Notes: generated from the sequence alone by a model not told the origin. DNA of 64,000 bases from Tamarix chinensis (GCA_030549775.1 CM060175.1:102654922-102718921); one strand, 5' to 3'; shown: positions 1 through 14,229, numbered from the stretch's first letter. A program made the numbers and translations.

Positions 1-2306
1 TTGTGTCAAGTACGAATGTATGAATAAAATGATTCTAATGATGGAAAAATAATTTGTATGATAATTATGTATAATATAATAAATTGAGCATGTTTAGATA
101 TAATTATGGAATAATTATTATGGATGTGTGCCCTAGGAGCAATTTAGTCATTTTTATGTATTATAATATTTATCCTGAAAATCATGTTTAAAATGTATTA
201 GTTGTTGTTGAGTATGTGAGTATGTTTTTTGGATGGATTAAAGGTGCGAAAAAGGATTTTATGTGCAAAATTATGTATCAGAGCAAAATGGTCATTTAAC
301 ATATCTGATAATTTAAATCGTGTAATAAATAAGTTATTTATGGTGTTTTAGCCTTTTCATGGCAAATTAGTAAATAAAATGGGATTACTGTTTAAATAGA
401 TGATAATCTGGGAATTTGTCTCTAGGGTATTTTGGTATTTTTTAGTTTAAAGTGTCCAGATGTGAATAATTGAGCCTAGGATGACCTTAGTATATTTTAA
501 TATTGGCCTCGATGTTGATCTTAATTATGGTTTTCTCGGATGATTGGAAATAAGTAAAAACGATTAACTATGGAAATTGGATTTATTTATATTATATGTA
601 ATTTCGTGGTCACATTAATAAAATATTAATACTTAAAGTGAAAGACCTCGAGATGGGGAATAGTGACTCCTCAGAGATCGCTACCCTAAGGACATGGTTT
701 AGTCCACGGTTGATATTATGGACTTTTTTTTTATGTGTCTTAGTGCTCTAGTCAGGCCCTATATCTTACTCTATTCTGTTTTGCGAACTAATATGGGGTA
801 TGCATACTTATGGATTAGATATCATTGTCAGTAGGGTATTGTATTACCTTCGTGTACCAATACGACTAGGGTACATTTGTGTCATTGGGTTGATAGTCGG
901 TAGGATATTGTGTTGCCTCGGTATACCGGTATAACGGGAGTACCTTTATGTCTCCAGGTTGATTGATCTCCCCTTAAGAAAGTAAATAAAAATAGAAATG
1001 ATATGATTTAATTGAAATAATGATTATCAAATTATTGAATTGTTTGGTAGTAGCATTCGTGCCTACCTGTGGTTTTGGTAGTAGCCTTCATGCCTACCTA
1101 TAGCCTATGGTTTTCGGTAGCAGTCTTTGTGTCTACTTGTAGTGTTGGTAGTATCCTTCGTGCCTACCTGTGGTTTCAGTAGTAGCCTTTGTGTCTACCC
1201 ACGGTTCCCTATGGTTTCTTTGTGCCTACCCGCAGTTCCCCGTGCTTTCAGTAGCAGCCTTCGTACCTACCTGTAGTTCCCTGTGGTTTCGATAGCAGCC
1301 TTTGTGCCTACTTGCGGTTACTTGTGATTTCGATAGTAGCCTTTATGCTTACTTGCAATTTTTTATGGTTTCTATAGCAGCCTTCATGCCTACCTGTGTT
1401 GGTATTATGTCAGTGAACATATCTGTGATGTCATGGATCTTATTATGTTGTACCCGTAAGTATACTTGTGATGTTAGGAATTTTATTATATTTTACCTAT
1501 AAGTATACCTGAAATGATATGGATCTTAGTATATTATACCTATGAACATACCTGTGATGTATGTAATTAGTTGGGATTTATGATGAGATATGAATTATGC
1601 TGTGAAGGTTAAAATTGTGGTGTAGAGTTGGGTTTTAATTATTGTTTTAGAAAGTATTTATGGGATGTTCATTGGTAAGTTCAGTTGTTTCAGATAAATG
1701 AATATGAGTAGTATGTGACCTTGATGGAATTTGATTATCTAAATAATTATTGTATCTCAATCATCGTATATATATGTATATGTCTTATACCATGTTAGTT
1801 GCATGCCTTGCATGTATTGCATGATATTTTATTATATTAGTTTGGTATAAAGAGTTGCTTAGTACTGTAGTAATGAAGGGTTCGTTCTCCTGAGCCCTTG
1901 CCTATTTAATGGACAATAGACTTTACAGGTTAGCCTCCGAGTTCAGTCAAATGCTGGTAGTTATGATTGGAGAGCATAGGACTATCCGGTGTTTTTATTG
2001 CTATCTTATTTTTAGTTTTATTTGGACCCTTATGTCCTCCCGTAATTTCTCTCTTAAGTTTTGTAAACCGCTGATGTTGTTTTTAATTATCATGGTACTT
2101 ATATAACGTTCTCTCTATTTTGATTTTTGTAATCATATTATTAACTTAAGCGGAGTAATGATTTCAGTCTTAGCACTTGGTATGATAATGGTAGAGGAAA
2201 TCAGACTTGTACCAAGTTTGCTCGTAACACCTTTCGTTTTATTGTTTTAGCTTCCGCGCTTAACTCTGTAAACAAAATTTTTAGTAGTAAAATTTGAGGT
2301 GTTACA
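1..2306 (-). repeat. Giant LTR-like repeat, copy E (partial, inverted relative to A-D)
   Basis: The right edge ends in GAGGTGTTACA at 2306. This is the reverse complement of the TGTAACACC(C/T)C start seen at 12513, 17649 and 49897. Inside, 635-800 (AGTGAAAGACCTCGAG, GCTACCCTAAGGAC, TAGTCCACG, GGCCCTATATCTTACTC) mirrors 13860-14005 of copy B on the opposite strand, so it is the same family in opposite orientation. The left edge lies outside the window, so neither its length nor a target duplication can be checked. No coding capacity is seen; the small ORFs are chance. The size of the intact relatives (4-5 kb) and the TG...CA ends fit LTRs of Tat/Ogre-type Ty3/gypsy elements, but no internal domain is attached. 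Confidence 0.7.
1043..1402. repeat. Minisatellite inside repeat E, ~31-45 bp units
   Basis: About nine imperfect head-to-tail units of the form GGTAGTAGCCTTCGTGCCTA followed by CCTGTGGTTTC. Spacing varies by insertions such as AGTTCCC. It is followed to about 1570 by looser ~60-bp units containing GGATCTTATTATGTTG and AAGTATAC. Copy B carries a different tandem array at the corresponding region, so the arrays differ between family members. Confidence 0.75.
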
Positions 2307-3355
2307 TTATATTATTCTGAACAACGGAAGTAGGTGTTTTTTGCTAATCTTCAAGTCACTTCTCTCGAGAGTCTGTCTTTACTCTCCATGATCATAAAGC
2401 AGATCTATTTTTTTTAGTGTCATTTCTCTCAAGCATATGTTTTTGCACTTGTTCTCTCTTTTTCTCACCGACTACTAACCAAAGAGCAAAGCTATGTTGG
2501 TATACTGGTTTATTAAGAAAGCTAAATTCTTTAGCACGTGTAGGAAGCCAAAAAAGGCGGAAAAACTCAAATGCCAAAACTCTATTTTTATATATAGTAT
2601 GATGTCCCGATTTTTTACTAGTGAGTTGATCTTTTACAATTATTTTACTTAAAACTAATATTTTACCACTAATATAACGGTCTTTTCCTAATGAATTGAT
2701 TTTTCGCCATTATTTTATTCAAAACTAATAATTTACTATTAGTGTATCGGTCTTTCACTACTAATGTACTAATCTTTCACTACTAATATATTTAATTTTC
2801 ACTGATAAGTTAATTGTTTACTATTATTCTACCTAATGCCTATCTTTTACCATTTATTTACTAATCTTTTACTACCGATATACTAATATTTCACTACTAA
2901 TATAACAAATAATGAACTGATATCTTACCACTAATATAACAACCAATGTGTTGATATTTTACTACCAATATAACGATTTTTCACTAACAAGTTAATATTT
3001 TATAATTATTCTATTTAAAACTAATCAATTACTACTAATGCATCAAAATTTCACAGATAATTTGATCTTTCACTATTATTCTATTTAAAGTTTATATTTC
3101 ACCATTAATGTATTAATCTTTTATTAATTTTTTTTATCAAAAATATATTAATACATACCTCTATTTATAAAATAAAATTTTAAAAGTATTATAGTATATT
3201 TTTTAAAATTATTTAAATTTAAATCAATTATTTTAAAAAATTATACCGTAGCACCAATTATATGATAATAGATCATATAATATGTTGTACGGTATAAATT
3301 ACCTTCAAATTATTAGGGAAATAGTAATTGGGAAGTTGAAGTTTCTAATATTTCT
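2307..3355. repeat. AT-rich intergenic DNA with a degenerate minisatellite
   Basis: From about 2620 to 3130 a loose tandem array repeats phrases like TTTCACTACTAATATA, TTTTACCACTAATATAACG and ACTAATTTATTGATC with irregular 20-40 bp spacing. The rest is plain AT-rich sequence. No gene is supported. Confidence 0.55.
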
Positions 3356-3358
3356 TTA

Positions 3359-3591
3359 GTGCACGTTTGGTTAGGGGATAATAGGGATGGAAAAATTATC
3401 CCCATATTTTAGATATCTCATATAATCTAGTTCAAATTAAATATTTTTATTCTAATAAATACTCATTTTAAATATAAATTTGATCTAAAATAAATATTTT
3501 ATTAAAAATATATTTATTTTTATTAAATATTTAATATAAAAAATACAAAATAAAAAAAAAATTCCATCCCACTTCCATCTCAAACAAGCCC
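3359..3591. mobile_element. Tourist/PIF-Harbinger-like MITE
   Basis: A 233-bp AT-rich segment starts GTGCACGTTTGGTTAGGGG and ends CTCAAACAAGCCC. The reverse complement of the end, GGGCTTGTTTGAG, gives an imperfect terminal inverted repeat with the left end. Both sides carry TTA (3356-3358 and 3592-3594), the usual 3-bp target duplication of Harbinger-type MITEs. The GC(A/T)xGTTTGG terminus is typical of this class. It has no coding capacity. The inverted repeats are imperfect, so the assignment is moderate. Confidence 0.5.
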
Positions 3592-3594
3592 TTA

Positions 3595-6410
3595 GAGTTG
3601 TTTGTGTGCTTTTGATACTCTGAATGCAGCATCGGGAACTTAGGATCATTGATGAGTCTAAGAAGGAAAGGGGCATGGCAGGTTGGCGTGATTCAACCAT
3701 CCACGCATCCGAGGACACTGTTTTTCCACCTTTACTTGGACCTTTTACTGTATTCAACTTTTGCACAGAACTTGAACAGTGTTGAGGAATTGCACTTTTC
3801 TGTACCTGAATCAATCATTTGCCATGATCAAGTTTTTGTCCTGCCCATGACCCGGCCCACTATGGATGAAATTTTATGATAGTACTACTACCACAGTACC
3901 ACTACTACTACATGGTATTTCATAATAAATGAATAAATAACGACATATTGGATTGGGTAGAGATCTCTGTTGAATTGTCTCATCCAGCAGAATAAGAAAT
4001 GAATATGGCTAGCTTGGCTTTATATTGAGGGGGGAAGTGACGAGGGAGGAATTAGGTACAGTTTGTCAGTTCACTAGTTTAATATTGAATTTAAACTGAA
4101 TAGATATAATTTAATATTAATTAATTAATTAAAAATTATTTTATAAAAAGTTATAATAAAAATAAAATTTTATGTATATATAGAATAAATAGATTAAAAA
4201 AAAGGTTGAAAAATAATATGATTAACAAACCATAACTTATTGGTACTCCATATACCACGTAATTATTGCCACATGTATGAAGACTGAAATAATCGGGTGG
4301 TCAGAATTCAGGTCACTATAGGCCATGGGTGAGATGCAAAAAAGTTCATCATTCATCTTTGACTGACAGTAAAAAACAAAAGGATGATCCAACGACTACA
4401 TCTGAATTGGATCACATGCCTACCTTCAGAGAACTTTAAGCATCCTAACCCCTACTTTCTTTAGCTAAAGATAGTGATTTTTCGAAGCCCATCTTTAACT
4501 AGTAATAATTACCCATCTCGATCCTTCTTGAAAATGGCGGAAAGGATCGATCATGATGTCGTGAGCTTGACCCTCTCCGATGATCGTATCTTCGGAGTTT
4601 ATTGGCAATAAATATTTTTGTTTCTTACAAAAAAAAGTATTAATCATCTTTCTTCTTCTTCTTCTTCTTATTATTATTATTTATCAATCTCACTAATAAT
4701 TAGTTTTAAGAATAGCTTGTTAAAGCCTTTTATTTTCTTCTGAAGTATAGAACCAGAAAACATATGTTCCAGGCTGCCATTTTTTAATGTTCATCTAATT
4801 GTTAACGCCAGTAGAACTAATTAAGTAAAGACTCCGGTAAGACTAACAAATAGAGGAATCCGATGGTCGGCATATTTTGAGCCAACACTACTACATATAT
4901 AGAATTTAATAACAAAACTTGAACACAATTAAATTAATTTTTTATATTAAAAGTTAAAAATTAATAGCACGAATGCAATGAAAGAATTTTAATTACAATT
5001 TCACATAATAATTATTATTAAAATTCAAATTGAACAAAATTTAATAACTATTTTACATATAATTATTGTCGGAACTTAACAAAACTTTTTTACAAGTTGT
5101 TCAAAAGCCTTGATTTCTTATCCTAGTCCTTACTACTAGTATTCCTCTCATCTAAAATCGAATAAGCCCTACGATTCGTTCTCTATCTTCACTTCGGCTC
5201 TGATTCCCTAGTTTCCATGTTTAATTGCTCATGTTTCCCTTCTTTGGTTCGTCCTCCCAACCTCCGTCACTACACCTACCTGATTTTACTATCCTCCTCC
5301 TTTCCATCTCCCTCCAACTCTAATGTTTGGTTTCATCTAAGTAATCGAGCTATTCCTTTGTTCGAATTGTCAATCTGTTGATGCAATCTTCATTCAGCTT
5401 GTTGCCATACAACACTGTGGTTAGTGAAGTTCTCAATAATCATATATTTAGCTCGTCACATTCTATGGTTTGAAAAGTGTCCATTAAGTTCTCCATCATG
5501 CCTATTTTTCAAGTTCAATTTTACTGGTATTTGGAGAATAAAGCTTCGACTTACTCGTTTTCATACTGTTTGATCGTTAATTTGTTTGGCTTGGCTCGAT
5601 TTGTGTTCAATTTGATTTTTATGGCTAAAGAATTTGACAAATTGTTTGTAGTTTTTTTAGATATGCTCGTCTTTGCTCATGTATGTTTGATTTTGGTTAG
5701 TTTTGTTGTGATTTTTTTTGTTCGATATGCTCAACTTTGCTTTGTTCATTGTTGTTGTTAGGTTAGATCCATTATTCATTTTGTAGATTGCTAATGTATG
5801 TGTTTGTTGTGTTTGACTTGATTTTTTTGTTGAAAATTTTGAGGATTTTAGCTGTAGTTTTTCAACTATGTTCATCTTTGCTCACATGTGTTAGATTTTG
5901 CTTAATTTTACTATGATTTGTTTGCTTTGCTCAGCTTCTCTTTGCTCATTGTCATTGTTGGGCCAAATTTGTGATTCGTTCTTGTAGTTCCCTCAAGTTG
6001 GGGCTTGTCAATTTCAATTATAGGTTCTGAGAAATCAATTTGTTTGAGCACCTAATTTATTTTTTCTACCATGGAGTGTATGGTGTATAGTTTAATTATA
6101 AACTATGAGAGTTCAACTTCCTCACACTTGTTCTAATTAATTATGTGTTGTCTTTTATCAGGCTTTTTGAATTGCATAGATTTGAAACTTTAATAACAAG
6201 TGTGTTTCATCCGTTATTAAAAGTTTGTTGTTAGCATGTTTTTGGAGGGTTTTGATGACGGTTTTGGAACCGTAATTAAAGCTTTAACAATGGACAATTT
6301 GATAATGCTCCAAAACCATTATCGAAGTCCTAAAACAACAATTACTAAACCTCTTTATCATGGTATTGCAAGTTTCTATATAGTTACCAAATGGAATTGA
6401 TTGAATTGGT
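3595..6410. other. Intergenic DNA, no supported gene
   Basis: AT-rich sequence with short (CTT)n and (ATT)n runs near 4650-4680. Longer open frames such as 5477-5761 are rich in Phe, Leu and Val from T-rich DNA and show no recognisable domain. I see nothing definite. Confidence 0.5.
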
Positions 6411-6769
6411 GATATTAAGAATGAAAAAATAAGAAGAAGCAATTAGTATACCATGCAACTGTATACACGATTCTCACTGTATAATCACCATTTTTTTTAC
6501 TTTTTATTTAACTTAGTTTATTTTTAATTAGGGTTATTAAGAAAATATCACCATATTCTTGAATTTTTTTTCTACAAATAGAGACCAATATTAATATTAT
6601 TAAGAATGGAGAAAAAGCAATTAGCTTACCATTCAACTGTAGACACGGTTCTCATAGTACAGTTGCTATTTTTTTACTTTTTATTTAACTTAATTTATTT
6701 TAAATTAGGTTCATTAAAAAATATTATCATATTATTGAGAATTTACTCTACAAATAGAGACCAATAAGG
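6411..6769. repeat. ~180-bp tandem duplication
   Basis: Two head-to-tail copies run 6411-6589 and about 6596-6769. Each starts ATTAAGAATG(A/G), passes through AAGCAATTAG, CAACTGTA(T/G)ACACG and TTTTTATTTAACTTA, and ends CTACAAATAGAGACCAATA. The copies differ by scattered substitutions and small indels. No coding content. Confidence 0.75.
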
Positions 6770-6779
6770 ATATACTCCT

Positions 6780-7530
6780 TACTTGAAATATTATTATGTG
6801 AAATGTTGTTATATGTTTTACCATAACTGTAGTTATGTTTTACCACTTTTATTATGATATTTAATAGTATAATTGATTTTACCATTGTTACACTTATGTT
6901 TCTCTAGTATTGAGTGTATGCTTTATTTGTTTTTATATTTTATTGCAGTTGTATCCATATTTTACCACAATTGTTGTCATATTTCATTAATGTTGTTCAT
7001 TTAAAAAAAAAACTAATTTGTCATGTTTTACCATAATTATTTTCATATTTCACTACTATTGTGCTATACTTTACCACCATTGTACTTATATCTTTTTTTT
7101 TATCACTATTGCATCTATTATTTCACAACCATTACCTCCATATTTTACTATAATCGTCTCTATAATTTACCATAGTTGTTGTTATATCATTAATGTTAAT
7201 TGTAATTTTTCCAAAAAAATTAACTTGCTATATTTTCCCATAAATATAATTATATTTCACCATCATTATCTTGTATTTTACTATTTTCACCTCCATATTT
7301 TATCACTGTTGCCTATATATTTTACCATAATTATCTCAACATAATTACTTCTATGTTTCACCTACAACTGCCTTTATGTATCTCTAAGAAAATCAACTTA
7401 TCATATTTTATCACTACTTTGCTATGTTTCATCATCATTATTTTTTTCATATTTTATTTTGTTTAAAGTTATATTGATATGGATATTTATTTGTAGAAAA
7501 AATCTCAAAAATATTATAATTTTTTTGACA
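6780..7530 (+). repeat. Dispersed TTTTACCA-type minisatellite repeat
   Basis: Degenerate units of about 28-35 bp such as TTTTACCATAATTATTTTCA and TATTTCACTACTATTGT, interrupted by CTAAGAAAATCAACTTATCA. A related segment occurs on the opposite strand at about 56700-57240, where the same phrases (TCATATTTCACTACTATTAT, TCTAAGAAAATTAA) appear. It is therefore a dispersed family rather than a local array. The 108-codon ORF here is a by-product of the repeats. Confidence 0.5.
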
Positions 7531-9831
7531 ATACTATTAAGAGATATTTTAATTCAAAAAATTTACATGATTTCAAAAGACAATACACTTGTCTTAGACG
7601 CTATTGCCAACCCTACCTTGAGCCAACATGACGGAGATAAATCGCAGCATGTGTTTTAGGAGTGTAAGGAATACGTGTTTACAACTGCGAGTGCCCACAA
7701 GGAGCCGACTTCCAAATCAGAGACTTTTAATTATCGGTAAGAATCGAACACTTATACTGCGACTGTCTAGATTACTGTAGTCATTTCATTCCAACATATC
7801 CATACATCCTTTTATACTTGAGATATATGTTAGGGATGGTATGATTCAAATCTGTGATTTTTGTGAAAAAAAGGTATAATATTTTTCCTTAGACTAGGAA
7901 AGAAACCACCAAAAATTTACATGATGTTAGCTAGATAGATGATGATTACCTTACATGATATGCGCCATAGAAATTGCAAAAAAAAAAAAGAAAAAGAAAA
8001 AGGAAAAAAAGGGGAGAATAACTATTGTTCCGAAGGAGCAAAGTGATATGATATAAATTGATACTATTGAACAGGTACTTTTCATCTTCATTATTTGTTT
8101 GAAGATAAATTTCCAAATTTTCCCATAAAGTTGTTGATTCACTTGAAATAATGCAACAGTCTAAAGTGCGAAACAGGGTATATAGCAGTATATTATATTT
8201 TGGCCGAATCCACTTTTACAAAAGATCAAATAACACTGTTCGTGCATTGGCAAATGAAAAACTGATTAAAGCAATAAGGCCCATGTGTTTTTATTTATCA
8301 AATCCAACGGCAGATGCTTGGTGCCTGGTCGTTGCCTGTTGGGACAAAATAAAATAAAATAGCCGATTAATCAATACCTCAGCAGGCAGCAGCCATATGG
8401 GCTAGGAGTTTTCCAGATCATATATACTATTTGTCAGATGGCTTGACGATAATACTGTATTATTTGTTTATATATTATAATTTTTTTCTATGAGACTATA
8501 AACTTTAATTATATTTCTCAGATTTTTTTCATTCAAATAAAAACCTTTAATTATAGCTGATCATGAACTCGAGCATTCATGGACAATAACAGCCGGCAAA
8601 CTGGGAAAATCGATGTTGATGGGCTCACATCCCCTGTGAACCCTAATTTAGCTTCTCTGGGCTGAATGTCCAATGATGGACTGAACTGGTGAAATGGGTC
8701 CGGACCGAGTAATTAGTATAAATTTTTATAGCGTAGCAAGCGCAGAAATATAGAACACTCAACTGACAGACACTAATCCAGAGAGATAACTAAAATGAAG
8801 CGCAAGAGCGTAAGATACTAAGATGCAGAGATATAGTGAGATTTTACCTCAAAATTTATTTTAAGTAAAAGTAGCCTGCTCGTTAAATCCATATACAAGA
8901 TTAATCCATCTTGAACTTTTAATATTGGATATGATTCACGCATGCACGAGCACCATAGCAGACAAAATTAGGTTGCCTATCCATACAATGCAGAATTATT
9001 TACTTATAAATAAATACAAATAAAATCATCGAAAAACACAATGTAATTGTATGGAGTAACATAATTAGTAGTATATTCGTCTTAGGTGGTGGAACTTACA
9101 AAGTCAAGAAATAGTGGCATAATCTAAAATACCCTTGTTTTTCAAAGACGGTTGTTCGGATATGCTTATTTAAAAAATGATATTAACAAATAAATACTAG
9201 TTATTTTCTAAGTTTCCTTTTCTTATGATCGATTGTTTTCAACGATTATATATACATTGACATCAAATTTATCTCAAGTCCTAAGTTTTATTACAAAGTA
9301 TAAGAATAAAAATGATGCTAAATAGAAACAATAACTTGATAAATATTATCAACAACCCTATAAAAGTTATACCCATTTCAATATATAATATTTAGAAGCG
9401 GAATTTCAAATAATTGATGCATTTTACCAATTTATTCAATAGACATGATTAAGATAGTATTAATATTAGCATAAATAATAGGCATTCTAATATTATCTAT
9501 TTTTATTGTAAACAAATATTAAAAATAATTAATAAGAAAAATAAATAAAAATATGCTTTAAAAAAAACTCAAGGCCCATGTGCCAACCGACTTAATTTAG
9601 CCTAGTGTTGACCTAGGCTTGGTGAAAGGCTGTATGAAAAATATATAGGTTAGGCAAACATGACCTAAGTCTAGGTTGACCCAATCTAAGTCTTACTAGG
9701 CCTAATTCATGATAACCTAGTAAATATGATTACAAATAAACTCAATCATATAAGTTATGTATCGTAGCTATAATTTGGAAAGCCATATTATTTACTTTGT
9801 TCTCTTGAAGAAGGGATCTCATCTATAATAG
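7531..9831. other. Intergenic DNA, no supported gene
   Basis: AT-rich sequence with poly-A/G runs near 7978-8012 and a GGCCTA/GACCTA-rich stretch at 9570-9730 that may be a decayed repeat. No domain-bearing ORF. Confidence 0.5.
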
Positions 9832-12507
9832 TATAACACCTCCAAATTTATTACTTAAAAATTTTATTTTATGAATGTGTTAACTACAAAAATAATGGAT
9901 ATTACTACTATACCTAACATATGTCTGATATACTTTACCATTCTTATACTATGTGATAAGGCTAAACATTATTTATTTTAAATTAATAACAACCATATGA
10001 ACAAAAATATAGATTTTAGTATAGAATAACATTGCCATAGTAGTACAAAAGATCACACAAAGAGTTACAATCTGATGATAGAAAAATATGGAAGAGGACA
10101 TAAGAATCCAAGAAAATTCCATATCAAAAGATATCTGGTGAACACCAGATAATTCTAACCCCCAATCATACCAAAACCCATCATGTCAAACCCTCAAAGT
10201 ATTCCTACAAGGTAAAGACTGTCCATTTAATAGGTAAATGCCACACGAGGCACATAGAAGGTAACATAAACTACAACGATATTATGTAGACTACTACACA
10301 TCACTAACATTCAAATGTCACATGAGGAACATAGAAGGTAACACAAAGCATCATGACATAACATGTTAAATAGCATATATTATAGCTAAGTGCAAATTCA
10401 TACCATAAGCCACATATTCATCATATTAAACTTAATCATTTTACGACAATTTTTTAATCAAATTATACCAAGAGTGTTTCACGAAAGAAAACATCAAACC
10501 ATAATTAATACATATTTTTAATAACCACCTCTATGCTACTTATAACATGTTAAGGCATACATTAATTGAGACAGTTATCAACTAATATACTAAATCTAAA
10601 TAGTGCACGGATGCAGCTATCAAAACAACATACCAAAATTAAGTAGTGCGCGAAGGCAATTACCAAACCACATCAATCTATTTCAGTCTTTATATGATAC
10701 TTATTTTTATTTTTAATTACTTGTGAGGATACAATAATAACCTGAAGATATATAAAGTACACTGGTCATATCGATAAATTAAAGCAACGCATTATCATCT
10801 CAACTTGTAATTCGTAGACATATAAGTAATCCAGTCATACCAGCATAACAAGGTAACACAATATCCTCCCATCATAGGTCAAATACTTATTAAATATAGA
10901 TACTCCCTATAGGATTCATAAGTTACCTATAGAGTGTACCAGACCCTTAGCTGAAATGTAGAGGCATCCTACAAAACCACCAAATCAAATTGAGGGCTCT
11001 TACCTCATCTCTAGGGTAGGTAACCATAAAGAGCAACAATTTTCAAATCTCTAGCTCTTCCAGTTTAAATTTTAATATCTTAAGAATTTGATCATAAAAT
11101 ATCACATAATGCACAACAATTTCAATTCCAAACTTATCTAATTTTCCTTTATTTTTAATTATTCAAGTCAACATTAAGGTCAACATTAAAGTCAACTCTA
11201 GGTCACCTATCAATATACAAAGGCTATCCTATGTCTAATCATTCATGTTAGGCGCATTAGATTAAAACAAAACAAAATATCCTCAAAACCCCACTTACTC
11301 CATTTTATCAAATTTCATACCAATCTTTATTAAATGATGATTTGTTATGAAAGGCTAAAATACAATAATTTATAACATTTTATCACATAAGTAATTTTTA
11401 GCAATTGACTTTATATTCTATTACACATGCATTTTTCAACTTATGTGTACAAACCTAATTATGCATTTCTAACGCATCATGTATTCCATGAAAAATATGC
11501 GCACATGTTTATAATGTGATTCAAATTTAAGATATTAATATCATTATGTATGCAAGGAAGCAAGGAAGTATTACAACATATTAACTCTAATCATACTTGC
11601 GTACAATCATGCTATACTTTCAACCTAGTTACAATGTGTAATAATCATTATGGAACACTTAAAATGGTATAGTTATAACAACTTAACAAGGTTACAAAAC
11701 CTAATAAAATCCTAGACATGCATATGTTAACCCTTTTATATATGTCACATGCATATATCTCATATTAAATAATAAGAAAAACATATACTAATTACTTAAT
11801 ATCATACTTTCATCATTTACACCTTTTAATAACATTTGCATACCTATTAAAATATTTTAGTGTATTGCACATGCATATATCCTTTCAAAAGTCCACATGC
11901 ATAAAACATACTCTAGATAACATAACGACCCTTTATATGTCCACATGGGTTTAAATTTTAGTAGAAGCATATGGTTGCCTCTTATCTACGTAAAAGAAAT
12001 AAAGTAAGATACACCCAAATAGTCTCCACTCAACCTCTTTAAACTCCTTATATCAAAATAACCAAACATGTTAGTAATTAATCTATAACCATCAAATAAA
12101 TCACAACAATAAAGCATACTAAGTTGTGCGAGGTTACCACTTCACCAAGGAAAGAAGGTAGAAACTCATGCAATGAGAAGAAGGCACACATGGGATAAGT
12201 ATAGTTGTGCGAGGATATGCACATGGTTTGTGTGAAGAAGGGAACGCAGGTGTGCGAGAAGGGAACGATTGAGTCATGCGTGGGTTGAGGGAAAATGAAT
12301 CACGAATCGGAAGTAAGGTTGGGCGTGTTAGGGGTGCATGACACATGCCAAGAGTGCTTTTGCTATAACCAAACTGAATAGGGAAAATGAGAAAGGGAAA
12401 AGGTAAAATTGTGTAATTGATGATTGGCAGGCAAGGTGATGGTGGTGGTGTAGTGTAGCTGGGCTTGGTGGTTGGCGGTAACAAGGAGTGGTTGGTGGTG
12501 GTAGGGG
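9832..12507 (+). repeat. Giant LTR-like repeat, copy A, left part (interrupted by copy B)
   Basis: Starts TATAACACCTCCAAATTTA, a mutated version of the TGTAACACC start of copies B and D. It continues with family landmarks (ACTATGTGATAAGG where B has ACCAAGTGCTAAGG, and TCATCTCTAGGGTAGG near 11010). From about 12120 it becomes purine-rich on the plus strand, like the tails of B and C. It is cut at 12508-12512 (TTGAT), where copy B is inserted, and resumes at 17514. The ORF at 12134-12526 on the minus strand is a proline-rich frame through the purine tail, not a gene. Confidence 0.6.
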
Positions 12508-13189
12508 TTGATTGTAACACCCCCAAAATTCACTACTGAAAAATTTCGTTAATTAAAAGGAAATTAGAGGAAGCAAATTAATAAAACATGACCTTTGGGA
12601 GTATTACCGCCCTACTTAATACCAGACCGGTTCACTCATACCGTTTCAGTACCAAGTGCTAAGGCTAAGAAAAATGAAATACAATTTGAAAGAAATTCAA
12701 TATACATAAATCAGAGTAGCGCGTCAATTGTTTACAAGAATAACATCTACCAATGATGGTTACTTAAACACCATTAGCATTAAAACCAGGAGTTTAAAAG
12801 AGAAAGAGAAAACCCTAACAATACCGGATAACTCCTTACTCTCTTTCCCGTAGCCCACTTGAGTAGCACCTGAAAAGACCTGCAAGGGCACTGCCCATTG
12901 AATAGACAGGAGCCCACAAAGGGAATCCCTTCAGTACTACGGTACTGAGTAACCCTTTAATACCACACTTAAAGACAGGTCCGCAATGTAACACATAATG
13001 TAAGCTATAAACATATGTAATCAGAGGTGCATACATAACAATCACATATATAACAAGTTATGAGTCACGATCGATACTTTTGGGCCATAAGCCATATCAT
13101 AGTGTAAAGTCAATACATTCGGCCTTAAGCCATTATTCTGTCATCATACAATCAATCTCATATTTTATATCCACGTGAGTGCGAGAACC

Positions 13190-13565
13190 CCACTATTATA
13201 GCCGGTGGACCGGAAAGTATACACTCAGGGCAAAACGCTCCTGACCATTATTATTTGCCGGTGGACCGGTCTCCAAGGCAAGATGCTCCTAGCCACTATT
13301 ATTTGCCAGTGGACCGGTCTGGCCCTGACTCACATGGTGTTCCACTATAAGTGATTAGTATTTTTTCATAACTTTATTCACATACATAACTGGTTTTATT
13401 GAGCTCGGGACCCCCACTATTATTGTCGGTGGACCGGAATATATGTATATATCATCATCCAGGGCACAACGCTCCTGGGCCACTATTATATCCGGTGGAC
13501 CGGTACTCATAATCACTTACCAGGACAACACGCTCCTGGACCACTATTATTACCGGTGGATCGGT
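13190..13565. repeat. GGTGGACCGG minisatellite in copy B
   Basis: Units of about 60 bp repeat CCACTATTATTGCCGGTGGA followed by CCGG, then CCAGGGCACAACGCTCCTGG. At least six GGTGGA(C/T)CGG occurrences lie between 13203 and 13553. Spacing is irregular, and one longer interval contains GGCCCTGACTCAC. Confidence 0.8.
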
Positions 13566-14229
13566 ACTCAATATCATAAATCAATTGGGCCCGACTCATT
13601 AATATTTCACTTTCATAATTAGTATCTTTCATTTTCTTAATCAGCACAACAATCATATTTATTTGCCTTGGACGGGAGATCAATAACCCGGGACACAAAG
13701 GTACACCGATCGTACCGGTGCATATAAGCTACTCAGTACCCTTTAACCACGAACCCAAGGACACAAAGGTAACCTGGTCGTATTGGTGCATATAAGCTAC
13801 TTAGTACCCTACCGACAAGGACACCTAATCCATAAGTATGCATACCCCCTAACTAGGTCCGTAGAGCTAGAAAGAGTAAGATATAGGGCCTGGCTGGGGC
13901 ACAAAGGCACACCAAAAAATACTAGAATAATAGTGGACTAAACCACGTCCTTAGGGTAGCGACCCCTAAAGGAGTCACCATTCCCGATCTCGAGGTCTTT
14001 CACTTTAAGTAATATAGTGTCTTAATTAAAGTGATCATGAAAAACACAATAATCAGATACTTATTCGCTTTCATTCGTTCTGATATCATTAATCATTTCT
14101 TATTCAAACGGTTATCCAAGCTGTCACAGAGAAACCATTAAGGCCATACTAATCATCAATTACTCTTACTTGGCTAATCAGCATTATTTAAATCATATTA
14201 TGAAATTCCACAATCACAACGACATGTTA

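Noticed and set aside
5477..5761. 94-codon Phe/Leu/Val-rich ORF resembling a membrane protein
   Set aside because: T-rich DNA gives hydrophobic translations by chance; there is no domain, no neighbour and no codon support.
13190..13565. CRISPR-like array
   Set aside because: Units vary in length and sequence, lie inside a plant LTR-type repeat, and there are no cas genes; it is a minisatellite.
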